DNA of 64,000 nt from an uncultured Flavobacteriaceae bacterium (GCA_947494565.1 CANLVG010000007.1:1-64000), one strand, 5' to 3'. Positions 1-8,387 are shown, counted from the stretch's first letter. Translations and numbers: made by a program. The notes: a model not told the origin generated them from the letters alone.

Positions 1-88
1 ATAACAACACTATGTATACGTAATGGCCGCTAAATGCCGGCGCTCCGCCAAAGCCACTGCGCATACACTTACCGTTGGCAATAATTTG
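1..88 (+). repeat. attC-like palindromic cassette element A (5' end cut by window)
   Basis: Imperfect inverted repeat. The inner box at about 11-27 (GTATACGTAATGGC) pairs with the right arm at 53-68 (GCCACTGCGCATAC). The outer right box is GTTGGC at 73-78, followed by AATAATTT. The left outer box would be CAAC at 5-8. The first gene starts about 25 bases after the right GTT. It belongs to the same family as the elements at 527, 2102, 2770, 4250, 5057, 51178 and 54798. Confidence 0.6.
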
Positions 89-99
89 AGAAAACGAAT

Positions 100-546
100 A
101 TGAAATTAATTTGGACATTCATTTTACTATTGACTTTCAATATCGGATTTTCGTGTACTTGTGAAAGTTCGGGTAAAATTGACAAAGAACAATTCAATCA
201 GTATGACTTAATTGCAACTGGAAAAATCTTGAGTGTTGACTTCGGAGAATTTACGCAAAAAATTGAAGTCGGAATCCATAGTGTATTTAAAGGACGAATA
301 AAGAAAATGACGATAGTTTTATCTACAAGCAGTCAATCAGGAATGTGTGGAATTTTCCCAAAAGTAGGAGAAAAATGGCTGATTTATGCAAATGGAAACG
401 GATATGAATTTTCGACTGACTTATGCACACGAACTCAAAATATGACAAGAGCAAGCGAAAAAAACACAGGAATAATAAAACGGGATTTGTATTTCTTGAA
501 AAAGAATTCGAATCGAAATAAAAACTATTGCCAACAATGGCTATAA
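100..546 (+). CDS. secreted NTR/TIMP-like hypothetical protein
   Basis: The 148-residue protein has an N-terminal signal peptide (residues 1-18) ending at FSC, so it may be a lipoprotein or start the mature chain with the CTCE motif. The pattern CxC, then an (I/V)ATGKI strand, VFKG, SxxSGxCG, a glycine-rich strand and a late LCTRT resembles bacterial netrin/TIMP-like OB-fold proteins; this is a family-level guess. The exact function is unknown. The last codons and the stop lie inside the left arm of the downstream repeat, so the C-terminal residues QQWL are encoded by the repeat. It is the first full unit of the cassette-like array. Confidence 0.7.
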   Translation: MKLIWTFILLLTFNIGFSCTCESSGKIDKEQFNQYDLIATGKILSVDFGEFTQKIEVGIHSVFKGRIKKMTIVLSTSSQSGMCGIFPKVGEKWLIYANGNGYEFSTDLCTRTQNMTRASEKNTGIIKRDLYFLKKNSNRNKNYCQQWL

Positions 547-664
547 GTAATTGCTTGTTCTCGCTTACTTCTGAAAATCCTCGCGGATTTTCAGTTTGGT
601 GTGTACTTGCAAAGTTAGTCCTTAACCACGCAACTACTCATAGCCGAGACCGTTGGCGGTAATT
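527..664 (+). repeat. attC-like palindromic cassette element B
   Basis: The left arm has GCCAAC (530-535), a short unpaired spacer, then GGCTATAAGTAATTGC. The right arm has GCAACTACTCATAGCC, a longer spacer and GTTGGC (652-657). Outer and inner boxes pair well; the spacers differ in length (about 3 versus 6 bases), giving an asymmetric internal loop as in attC hairpins. A small perfect hairpin (CTGAAAATCC / GGATTTTCAG, 571-594) lies in the loop. The next start codon is 19 bases after the right box. Confidence 0.75.
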
Positions 665-675
665 AACAAAACGAA

Positions 676-1239
676 ATGAGCAAAGAGCAAATTTGGATAG
701 AAGCAGGATACAAGACTTTTGCTTTTGAAGGTCCGCAAGCATTACGAATTGAAAAGTTGGCGAAAACAGTTCAAAAGAACAAATCTTCCTTTTACCATTT
801 CTTTTCCGACTTGGAGGTATTTACTGAACGCTTATTGGACTTTCATCTAATACAAGCGAAAGTAATGAGTGACAAAGAATCAAATGCTCAGAATGAAACG
901 GTATTAACTCAAATAATCCTTGAACATAAACTTGACCTGCTCTTTAATCGCCAGTTAAGAATTCATAGAGATAATTCAGATTTCCAGACCTGCTTTATCA
1001 AAACCAATGAGATTTCTTTACCAGGGTTTATGCCAATATGGAAAAAAGTAATTGATTTAAATGAAAATAACCATTTGGCTCAATTGGTATTGATGCTCAG
1101 TATAGAAAACTTTTTTCTTCAAATTACGGATGACACATTGAATTCAAGTTGGATTGCTGCTTATTTTGACAAAATAAGAGAAATGGTCAAGCTATTTAAA
1201 AGAACTAATTCTATTCCTGTAATGGACGGAGGCGTCTAA
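676..1239 (+). CDS. TetR/AcrR family transcriptional regulator
   Basis: This 187-residue protein has an N-terminal TetR-type helix-turn-helix (about residues 5-52; ALRIEKLAKTVQKNKSSFYHFF) and a divergent all-helical ligand domain. A palindrome (TGACCTA-N6-TAGGTCA) in the 49-base gap before the next gene is a plausible operator. The regulator would then control the two membrane-protein genes behind it. There is no repeat between these three genes, so they form one transferable unit. The ATG lies 19 bases after the cassette boundary. Confidence 0.85.
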   Translation: MSKEQIWIEAGYKTFAFEGPQALRIEKLAKTVQKNKSSFYHFFSDLEVFTERLLDFHLIQAKVMSDKESNAQNETVLTQIILEHKLDLLFNRQLRIHRDNSDFQTCFIKTNEISLPGFMPIWKKVIDLNENNHLAQLVLMLSIENFFLQITDDTLNSSWIAAYFDKIREMVKLFKRTNSIPVMDGGV

Positions 1240-1265
1240 AATAACTGATGATTCAACCTTAAATT

Positions 1266-1285
1266 TGACCTAATCAAATAGGTCA
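1266..1285. promoter_or_regulatory. putative TetR operator palindrome
   Basis: A perfect 7-base inverted repeat, TGACCTA - ATCAAA - TAGGTCA, sits between the TetR gene and the GTG start at 1289. Size and position fit a TetR-family operator overlapping the promoter of the following membrane genes. Binding by the neighbouring regulator is inferred. Confidence 0.5.
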
Positions 1286-1288
1286 GAT

Positions 1289-1735
1289 GTGAAAATTCCA
1301 TTTTACAGAACACAAAAATTCCATAAAAAGTATTTAAAGGTAACCGCATTTGTTGTTGGGGCATTTGGACCTATATTTTTCCTAGGCACTATGCTTAATA
1401 GTTCAGAGGCTGCACGTTGGACATTGGACTTTTTAAGTTGGCCAATTGATGGTGTTCAAGTTTATACTGAACCTACAACAAGGTTTTTATCTGCACTGAC
1501 AGGAGGCTTTTTATTTGGATGGGGAGTAATGATATGGTGCTTATCGATTTGGGTTTATGATAAAGCCCCTGAATTTGTAAGGCGCAGTGTCCTTATTGGT
1601 TTACTCTCTTGGTTTGTTTTGGATAGTGCGGGATCAATAGCCTCAGGAAATGATTCAAACGCAATTTTCAATATAATGGTACTTCTATTGGCAATTGGAC
1701 CAATGTGGGTGCCAATTAAAGAAAATGATAAATAA
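1289..1735 (+). CDS. small integral membrane protein, unknown function
   Basis: The 148-residue protein has about four predicted membrane segments (near residues 19-37, 66-88, 98-113 and 124-141). The start is GTG at 1289: the overlapping ATG at 1287 is followed directly by TGA, so it cannot be used. The motif TRFLSALTGGFLFGWGVMIW is distinctive, but I do not recognise a named family. It lies directly behind a TetR gene and a palindromic operator, and 7 bases ahead of another membrane gene, so the three are probably co-regulated. Confidence 0.65.
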   Translation: MKIPFYRTQKFHKKYLKVTAFVVGAFGPIFFLGTMLNSSEAARWTLDFLSWPIDGVQVYTEPTTRFLSALTGGFLFGWGVMIWCLSIWVYDKAPEFVRRSVLIGLLSWFVLDSAGSIASGNDSNAIFNIMVLLLAIGPMWVPIKENDK

Positions 1736-1742
1736 AATAAAT

Positions 1743-2096
1743 ATGAAACGAGAAAACAATCATTACTTTCTAAAAGGCCTCTTAATAATCCAGACACTTG
1801 GTTTATTAATCTATACAGTTATCGCAATTCAAAATGATGGATTCAGTTTTCTCGAAAGAGCAATAGAGTTCGCAATGTCTATGACGTGGATGGGCCAATT
1901 TGCATTGGATTTTCAATGTTACTTAATGCTTTCTGCCATATGGGTTGCTTGGCGAAATAAGTTCTCTATTAAATCGATTCTATTCGCAGTAATTGCACTG
2001 ATTCTAGGAATAATTGTTTTTGCACCTTATTTACTTTATCTCTTAACGAAAGAAAAAGGTGACTTGAAAAGAGTTCTAATTGGGGATAGGGAATAA
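1743..2096 (+). CDS. small membrane protein, possibly DUF2834-like
   Basis: The 117-residue protein has three predicted membrane helices (about 11-28, 47-66, 75-98). The middle region MSMTWMGQFALDFQCYLMLS recalls small DUF2834-type membrane proteins, a weak resemblance only. I chose the ATG at 1743, 7 bases after the previous stop; an upstream in-frame ATG at 1695 would overlap the previous gene by 41 bases. It is the last gene of a TetR-membrane-membrane unit and ends just before the next palindromic repeat. Confidence 0.6.
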   Translation: MKRENNHYFLKGLLIIQTLGLLIYTVIAIQNDGFSFLERAIEFAMSMTWMGQFALDFQCYLMLSAIWVAWRNKFSIKSILFAVIALILGIIVFAPYLLYLLTKEKGDLKRVLIGDRE

Positions 2097-2101
2097 AAAC
2101 T

Positions 2102-2240
2102 ATCGCCAACACGGTATAGAAGCAATAGCGGTTCGGGTGCAAACTCGAACCGTTTTTGTGTTTATTTAGGTATATTGATAATCGAAAAGAAGGAGCGTTT
2201 TAAGCCACTACTGCTCTTATACTAAACGTTAGCAACTATT
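2102..2240 (+). repeat. attC-like palindromic cassette element C
   Basis: The left arm has GCCAAC (2105-2110), then TATAGAAGCAATAGCGG. The right arm has CCACTACTGCTCTTATA, then GTTAGC (2228-2233). The inner boxes pair over about 17 positions with few mismatches. The loop carries a hairpin (CGGTTCG / CGAACCG, 2129-2152) followed by TTTTT, which could act as a terminator for the upstream unit. The right arm is nearly identical to that of the element at 54798-54938. Confidence 0.75.
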
Positions 2241-2257
2241 AGAAAAAACAACCAATT

Positions 2258-2767
2258 ATGAATAAACCAATCTTTAAAATTCTTGTATCTGCTGTCTTAC
2301 TTATCATAGGATTTGTATGTGGAAATTTTTACAACAAATCTAATGATGAGCCGAAAAAAGAAATAGTAACAAGTGGCTCTGATTTTGAAATGATTCAAGA
2401 AGTTACTAATGAATTCGTAACTGCCTGGATAAATGGAGATGCTGAAGGATGTGCAAATACATATTCAGAAAATGCTGTGTTTATGGTTCCAGACCAACCA
2501 TCTTATCACGGAAGAAAAGCAATTAAAGACCGTTACGCAGAAATGTTTAACAAACGGAATGACTCAACTCTCATTGAGATGACTGAAACAGTAAAGGAAG
2601 TAATTATGCTTGATGATTGGGCTGTAATTAGAGGTTCTGGATTTGAAACGAGAGATTCAGAAGGAGCAAGCGGAACATACAAATGGATAATATTGAGTAA
2701 AAAACAACCAAATGGGAAATGGGAATCTGTTTGGGATATTTTTAATGACGTAGAAGACGTAAAATAA
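2258..2767 (+). CDS. membrane-anchored NTF2-fold protein (DUF4440/SnoaL-like)
   Basis: Residues 1-25 form a signal anchor. Residues 45-165 match the NTF2-like fold of the DUF4440/SgcJ type: an EFVTAWINGDAEGCANTYSE helix pair, a PSYHGRKAIKDRYAEMF motif, and closing WxxxWDIFN strands. Such domains often bind small hydrophobic ligands or act as isomerases; no substrate can be named. It is the only gene between two palindromic elements. The ATG is about 28 bases after the right GTT, and the stop is 5 bases before the next left arm. Confidence 0.75.
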   Translation: MNKPIFKILVSAVLLIIGFVCGNFYNKSNDEPKKEIVTSGSDFEMIQEVTNEFVTAWINGDAEGCANTYSENAVFMVPDQPSYHGRKAIKDRYAEMFNKRNDSTLIEMTETVKEVIMLDDWAVIRGSGFETRDSEGASGTYKWIILSKKQPNGKWESVWDIFNDVEDVK

Positions 2768-2769
2768 CA

Positions 2770-3030
2770 GTTGCTAACAATGCCTATAACAAATAGGGCA
2801 TAAAGTGCTAAATTTAAAGGCTTGGGGGTGTTTACAAAGTCCGCCAAATCTTTTAGATTTACTCATGTGATTTCTATTTTCAATAAGGAATTCGTGATAA
2901 CGCTGCGCTAAGTTGGCAATTAAAATGAAAAAAATAATTACAAAACAAAAAGCTCTTGCTAGCAGACCAGACGGAAAAGAAAACTTTCCTTGCCCCCGTA
3001 CTAAGCTTAGCCCAACCGTTAGAGTTCATT
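2770..3030 (+). repeat. attC-like palindromic cassette element D (long subtype)
   Basis: The left arm has GCTAAC (2773-2778), then AATGCCTATAACAAATAGGGC. The right arm is GCCCCCGTACTAAGCTTAG, then GTTAG (3018-3022). The interior is long and shares two blocks with the element at 5057-5288: 2803-2850 (CTAAATTT...GGCTTGGG...AGTCCGC) and 2943-3010 (GACGGAAA..GAAAA..TTTC..TTGC). These two therefore form a subtype. No gene is evident in the interior. Confidence 0.65.
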
Positions 3031-3042
3031 ATAAATTAAACA

Positions 3043-3612
3043 ATGTTCGACAAGATTAGCCCTATTATCCATTCTGTTTCACCTGTTTCAAGTAATTCAA
3101 TTGAAAAAATAAAGAATTTAGTCGAATACACTAACATAAAAAAAGGAGAGCCAATAACCACCGTTGGACAAAAGAATAATCTAGAGTATTTTATGATTGA
3201 TGGTATCTGCAAAAGTTTTCTAAACACACCCGAAGGAGAAAGTGTGACGATTTCTATTTTCATGGCTAATTCGATAATATCACCAAGTACTACAAGAAAT
3301 CAAAATGGTAAATCCGTAATTAATATACAAGCTTTAACAGATGTTGAGATCGCAGCTTTCAATGCTTCAGAGTTTGAAAAATTAATGATTGAAGATCTAG
3401 AAATTCGAGATTTTGGAAATTCTGTCTTAAGAATTGAACTTATGGCGAAGGTCCAGAAAGAAATAGCTTTAGCTTCACTTAAAGGAAAAGAACGGTTACT
3501 TATATTAAGAAAGAATTACCCGAATATCGAAAACCTCATACCACATTCCGATATTGCTTCATATTTAGGAATAACTACTATTTCTTTAAGTAGATTAAGA
3601 ACACAATCTTAA
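3043..3612 (+). CDS. Crp/Fnr family transcriptional regulator
   Basis: A 189-residue protein with an N-terminal cyclic-nucleotide-binding-type beta barrel (about residues 15-120; GEPITTVGQKNNLEYFMIDG) and a short C-terminal helix-turn-helix (HSDIASYLGITTISLSRLR). It is slightly shorter than classical Crp, as is common for Bacteroidota members, and no phosphate-binding cassette for cAMP is clear. It is paired with a membrane-protein gene 69 bases downstream, with a TTGTTTT-N6-AAAACAA palindrome (3657-3676) between them. The same regulator-plus-target layout recurs at 55 kb and 57.7 kb. Confidence 0.8.
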   Translation: MFDKISPIIHSVSPVSSNSIEKIKNLVEYTNIKKGEPITTVGQKNNLEYFMIDGICKSFLNTPEGESVTISIFMANSIISPSTTRNQNGKSVINIQALTDVEIAAFNASEFEKLMIEDLEIRDFGNSVLRIELMAKVQKEIALASLKGKERLLILRKNYPNIENLIPHSDIASYLGITTISLSRLRTQS

Positions 3613-3656
3613 CGCTTATCATTTGTTAATGGAATCGCCATATGAATTGGCAACCT

Positions 3657-3676
3657 TTGTTTTCTAATCAAAACAA
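3657..3676. promoter_or_regulatory. palindrome upstream of membrane gene
   Basis: TTGTTTT - CTAATC - AAAACAA is a perfect 7-base inverted repeat directly upstream of the ATG at 3682 and just downstream of a Crp/Fnr-type regulator gene. It is a candidate operator, but the spacing is longer than the usual FNR geometry (TTG-N8-CAA), so chance in A+T-rich DNA remains possible. Confidence 0.3.
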
Positions 3677-3681
3677 TAATT

Positions 3682-4275
3682 ATGTCAATTCTAAATTCAT
3701 TCCTTCTAAAAACTTCCTCAGTAATGACATTATGTATCTCATTTGTAGCAAGTCACTTTGTCTTGCTGATTATGATGATATATACTTTTCCGGTAATCAA
3801 TAATCAAATTGGGGCTAAGGCATTTGACCTCCTACCTTTTGGGTATTCGGTTTCTGAAGCAAAATCAATTGTGAGCAACTTGAATAATCCAAGTGCTGAC
3901 CTTTACCTTTTTCCACAATTAACTTTGTTAGATCTACTCTACCCTTTTCTACTGGCTTTGTTCTTAAGTAGTCTATTATTTCGGCTTATTAAAATAACGG
4001 AGTCAAAAAGGAAATTCGCATCGATATTCTTGATTATTCCATTTCTGGCGATGATATCCGATTATTCAGAAAACATATGTATTATATTAATGATCTCAAA
4101 ATCAATTGAGATATCTGAAACGATCGTGATTTTATCGAGTACATTTACCGTTTTAAAAGGAGTCCTAACTTCAATTTCATGGGTAACCATCTTGGTATAT
4201 GCTACGAAATGGTTTAGGTTGAAAATTCTATACAGAAATAAAAAACAAACTCTAACAAAACCTAAACCGCATTAA
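3682..4275 (+). CDS. integral membrane protein, unknown function
   Basis: The 197-residue protein has about four predicted membrane segments (near 12-36, 82-102, 111-132 and 150-178) and a basic C-terminus (YRNKKQTLTKPKPH). I do not recognise a family. Its last codons overlap the left arm of a very short palindromic element, so the repeat encodes the C-terminal lysine- and proline-rich tail. It is probably controlled by the Crp/Fnr-type gene 69 bases upstream. Confidence 0.6.
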   Translation: MSILNSFLLKTSSVMTLCISFVASHFVLLIMMIYTFPVINNQIGAKAFDLLPFGYSVSEAKSIVSNLNNPSADLYLFPQLTLLDLLYPFLLALFLSSLLFRLIKITESKRKFASIFLIIPFLAMISDYSENICIILMISKSIEISETIVILSSTFTVLKGVLTSISWVTILVYATKWFRLKILYRNKKQTLTKPKPH

Positions 4276-4308
4276 AACGCAGTTTAGCCAAACCTTTGGC
4301 AGCAATCT
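4250..4308 (+). repeat. attC-like palindromic element E (minimal form)
   Basis: A compact version of the repeat: CTAAC (4252-4256), CCTAAACCGC (4261-4270), an 8-base loop, GCAGTTTAGCC (4279-4289) and TTTGGC (4295-4300) followed by AGCAAT. It keeps the outer box, spacer and inner box but has almost no loop, at about 60 bases in all. The outer G of GTT is replaced by T. The left part is coding for the upstream gene. Confidence 0.5.
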
Positions 4309-4359
4309 CGTCTTTACCAAAAAGGTTATATTTATATCATTATCAGTCCTTAGCAAATC

Positions 4360-5082
4360 ATGGCAATTAATACTCCATATGACAAATTCTTAGTAGTAGC
4401 AATTGTATGTTGCTTTCTATCCGTTCTAACGACCCTTGGGATTCACTCCAATCTATTTGATTTAGGAGAGTTGAGTTTCGATGATCGGATAAGACTCTTT
4501 GAAAATTCAAAATACATTGCGAATAGATTCTGGATAATTATACACTGCTTATTTGTATTAATAGCCATGTTGGGTTTCTTATTGATACAGTTTAAAAAGA
4601 GTCGAGGATTTACAATTTTAGGTTTTGTGTTCTTCGCTGTATTTGCATTTACTGAAATCTTTCGGCAGATGTTCGTTTTCTTCTACATGAACAATCTACG
4701 TAGATCCTACCTCGAAACTGATAGTGAAGCGATGCGCGAGATAATACAAGTTAGTATGGATCATGCAGGCTTAATTGGTTATGCTCTTTTTGGCTTGTTC
4801 ATTGTGGCATTTGCATTGGGAAACATATGTTATGGAATCAGTCTACTTGGCAACAATAAGATTGATCGTATACTCGCTTACCTCTTGTTAATTTGGGGAT
4901 TTGGTAACTTACTTGCCTTTGGAAACGAATTTTGGACATCTGAATCAATAGGGCATTTTGTCGAATACTTTAGTATCATTTATCAACCGATAATGAGAGT
5001 ATTAGTAGGTTTATGGATGTTGCATAAATTTAAGCGAATTACTGTCAGTGAGGGAGCAGGCAACAATACGTATAGCGCATAG
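4360..5082 (+). CDS. integral membrane protein, possibly DUF4386-like
   Basis: The 240-residue protein has six predicted membrane helices (about 10-28, 55-75, 81-102, 133-160, 168-186, 203-224). Length and helix layout fit the DUF4386 type of membrane proteins, but this is only a resemblance and no function is known. It is the only gene of its unit. The final codons GNNTYSA and the stop come from the left arm of the following palindromic element. Confidence 0.6.
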   Translation: MAINTPYDKFLVVAIVCCFLSVLTTLGIHSNLFDLGELSFDDRIRLFENSKYIANRFWIIIHCLFVLIAMLGFLLIQFKKSRGFTILGFVFFAVFAFTEIFRQMFVFFYMNNLRRSYLETDSEAMREIIQVSMDHAGLIGYALFGLFIVAFALGNICYGISLLGNNKIDRILAYLLLIWGFGNLLAFGNEFWTSESIGHFVEYFSIIYQPIMRVLVGLWMLHKFKRITVSEGAGNNTYSA

Positions 5083-5288
5083 TTCTAAATTTCATGGCTT
5101 GGGCAAGTTTGCTGAGTCCGCAATCCGGATAGCTATTAGGATAGGGTTTTGCTCTGGACAAGAAAAAATAAATCAAGATCTGCCTCTCCGGCAGGCCGGC
5201 AATAAGCTTTAGCTTCATGCGCGGACGGAAACGAAAAGTTTCTTTGCTTCCGCACAACGCTTAGCTCAGCTGTTGTAGCGAATTTACC
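5057..5288 (+). repeat. attC-like palindromic cassette element F (long subtype)
   Basis: The left arm has GGCAAC (5059-5064), then AATACGTATAGCGCATAG. The right arm is CCGCACAACGCTTAGCTC, then GTTGTAGC (5272-5279). Inner boxes pair around TAGCG/CGCTTA. Its interior shares two blocks with element D, including CTAAATTT..GGCTTGGG (5084-5105) and GGACGGAAACGAAAAG (5223-5238). The next ATG is 29 bases after the right GTT. Confidence 0.65.
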
Positions 5289-5300
5289 AAAGCCAATTAA

Positions 5301-5768
5301 ATGCTTGAATTAATTCTTTCGACTTTAGCAGAATTTGGACTAATTCGTGAGGATTATAAACATCGAAAACGAATAAGTAAAAAGGAAAAAGAAGACGGTA
5401 CGAAAAGACCTATTCAAAAATACTTTCTACAACCCAGTTCAATAATGATTATTTCGCTTTTAATAGTTATAAGTATAAGCTCATTTCTATTTTTTGGTTA
5501 TCAAAGAAAATCTATCTACCCTGATAAAACTAAAAAAGAAATAGCTGAAATGAGCGATAGAATGGAGAATTGGTATGAAAAGCTCGGAAAATATCCTACG
5601 GACTTGAATGAATTAATCGGAAATAGTCCTTTAAGACAAGATTGGAAAAAAGACGCTTGGAATCGAGAATATGAATTTAAGATTACGGAAAATGGGCAAG
5701 GGTTTTTAATCACTTCTGCCGGTTCGGATGGAAAATTTAAAACGGAAGATGACATCAAATCGGAATAA
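5301..5768 (+). CDS. membrane protein with GspG-like pseudopilin C-terminal domain
   Basis: The 155-residue protein has one membrane helix (about 48-67) after a charged cytoplasmic N-terminus (KHRKRISKKEKEDG). The C-terminal domain (about 85-155) looks like the globular part of type II secretion major pseudopilins: YEKLGKYPTDLNEL, DAWNREYEF, and the calcium-site-like SAGSDGKFKTEDDI. There is no prepilin peptidase motif at the N-terminus and no secretion system nearby. It is therefore an orphan, membrane-tethered GspG-like domain. It overlaps the following small membrane gene by 20 bases. Confidence 0.7.
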   Translation: MLELILSTLAEFGLIREDYKHRKRISKKEKEDGTKRPIQKYFLQPSSIMIISLLIVISISSFLFFGYQRKSIYPDKTKKEIAEMSDRMENWYEKLGKYPTDLNELIGNSPLRQDWKKDAWNREYEFKITENGQGFLITSAGSDGKFKTEDDIKSE

Positions 5769-6009
5769 AAGAAATTTAAAAATTGTTGGACTTTATATTA
5801 TTAGCCTAGTCTGCATATTTTGCTATTTATTGATGGAGCACTATAACGTCATCTTCGTAGTCCTTAAAAAATGGCCTCAAAATCCCGATGGCGAATTTGT
5901 CACACTTGTTTTTACTGGATTACTCCAATATGGGTTATTGGTAGTTGGAATATGCATTTTCTTAATGCTGAGTTTTATACTAATCAGAGAGACAATTAAA
6001 AACGATTGA
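5749..6009 (+). CDS. small two-helix membrane protein, unknown function
   Basis: Reading from the ATG at 5749 gives 86 residues with two predicted membrane helices (about 11-28 and 50-75) and a basic start (TSNRNKRNLK). An in-frame ATG at 5728 would add seven residues. The gene overlaps the end of the GspG-like gene in another frame, which suggests translational coupling. It is the last gene before a lone left arm of the palindromic repeat. I do not recognise a family. Confidence 0.55.
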   Translation: MTSNRNKRNLKIVGLYIISLVCIFCYLLMEHYNVIFVVLKKWPQNPDGEFVTLVFTGLLQYGLLVVGICIFLMLSFILIRETIKND

Positions 6010-6023
6010 ATAAGATAAAAACG

Positions 6024-6056
6024 TGCTCCAACAACACCTCCTATGAAAAGCGCTAG
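6024..6056 (+). repeat. half element G (left arm only) at the end of the cassette array
   Basis: CTCCAAC (6026-6032), then a short spacer and CTATGAAAAGCGCTAG, looks like the left arm of the repeat family, but no matching right arm with GTTRGC follows before the groEL terminator. It may mark the fixed border of the array or a deletion scar. The call rests on one arm only. Confidence 0.4.
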
Positions 6057-6130
6057 TCCAGTTTCCTAAGGATCATACATCGGTGCTTTTTAAGATAGTA
6101 CTTACACCAAATTCATATAGAAAAAAGAAA

Positions 6131-6166
6131 AACCCATTTTTGAATACCTTCAAAAATGGGTTTTTT
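6131..6166. terminator. bidirectional rho-independent terminator after groEL
   Basis: A perfect 14-base inverted repeat AACCCATTTTTGAA (6131-6144) / TTCAAAAATGGGTT (6149-6162) has a TACC loop. It is followed by T residues on the + strand and by T-rich sequence (complement of AAAAAAG) on the minus strand. It ends the groES-groEL transcript and could also stop readthrough from the cassette region. Confidence 0.8.
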
Positions 6167-6214
6167 ATGAGAATCGATATACAAACAGGTAACATACCTG
6201 TGCATATGGTCAAC

Positions 6215-7861
<1,647 letters not shown>

Positions 7862-7963
7862 TTAAAATTTTAAATCCCAACCGATTCAGCTTGTCTTTCA
7901 AGAAATCAAAACAAGAGCAGTGAATTTTTGGAATATTGATTTTGGTTTTTGGAATCTTATTTA

Positions 7964-8242
7964 TTAGATAATCGCAAGGATATCACTTTCACGCATCATC
8001 AAATAGTCGGTACCCTCTAGTTTTAATTCGGTGCCCGCATATTTTCCATAAAGGACCGTGTTACCCACTTTTACGGTAACGGCGTCATCTTTGGTTCCGG
8101 GGCCGACGGCAACAACTTTACCTTTTTGTGGTTTCTCCTTTGCAGTGTCTGGAATGTATATACCAGATGCGGTTTTAGTCTCAGCGGCCATGGGCTCGAT
8201 AAGAACTCTATCTGCCAATGGTTTAATGCTAACTTTAGCCAT
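7964..8242 (-). CDS. groES: co-chaperonin GroES (10 kDa)
   Basis: The 92-residue protein is the standard GroES length. It has the [20 protein letters not shown] start with the mobile loop, and a [15 protein letters not shown] strand. It caps the GroEL ring. It is the first gene of the groES-groEL operon; a terminator for secG separates it from the upstream genes, so it has its own promoter in 8243-8332. I do not see a CIRCE element there. Confidence 0.97.
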   Translation of the reverse strand: MAKVSIKPLADRVLIEPMAAETKTASGIYIPDTAKEKPQKGKVVAVGPGTKDDAVTVKVGNTVLYGKYAGTELKLEGTDYLMMRESDILAII

Positions 8243-8332
8243 AGTATTCAGTTTTAAATTGATTTAAATGTTTTCGACTCTTCTCAAGACAGAAATTATG
8301 CCATTATAGGCAAACTGACATTTTGTGAAAAT

Positions 8333-8367
8333 AAAAATGCCAGCTTGTCATTTAAGCTGGCATTTTT
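8333..8367 (-). terminator. rho-independent terminator after secG
   Basis: AAAAATGCCAGCTT (8333-8346) and AAGCTGGCATTTTT (8354-8367) form a perfect 14-base stem with a 7-base loop, with T-runs on both strands. It lies between the secG stop and the groES promoter region. Confidence 0.8.
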
Positions 8368-8387
8368 AATATCATATTTACTTTTTC

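Noticed and set aside
1-6060. Calling the left region a classical integron
   Set aside because: No integron integrase or attI is visible, and the right core lacks GTTRRRY. I report an attC-like array only.
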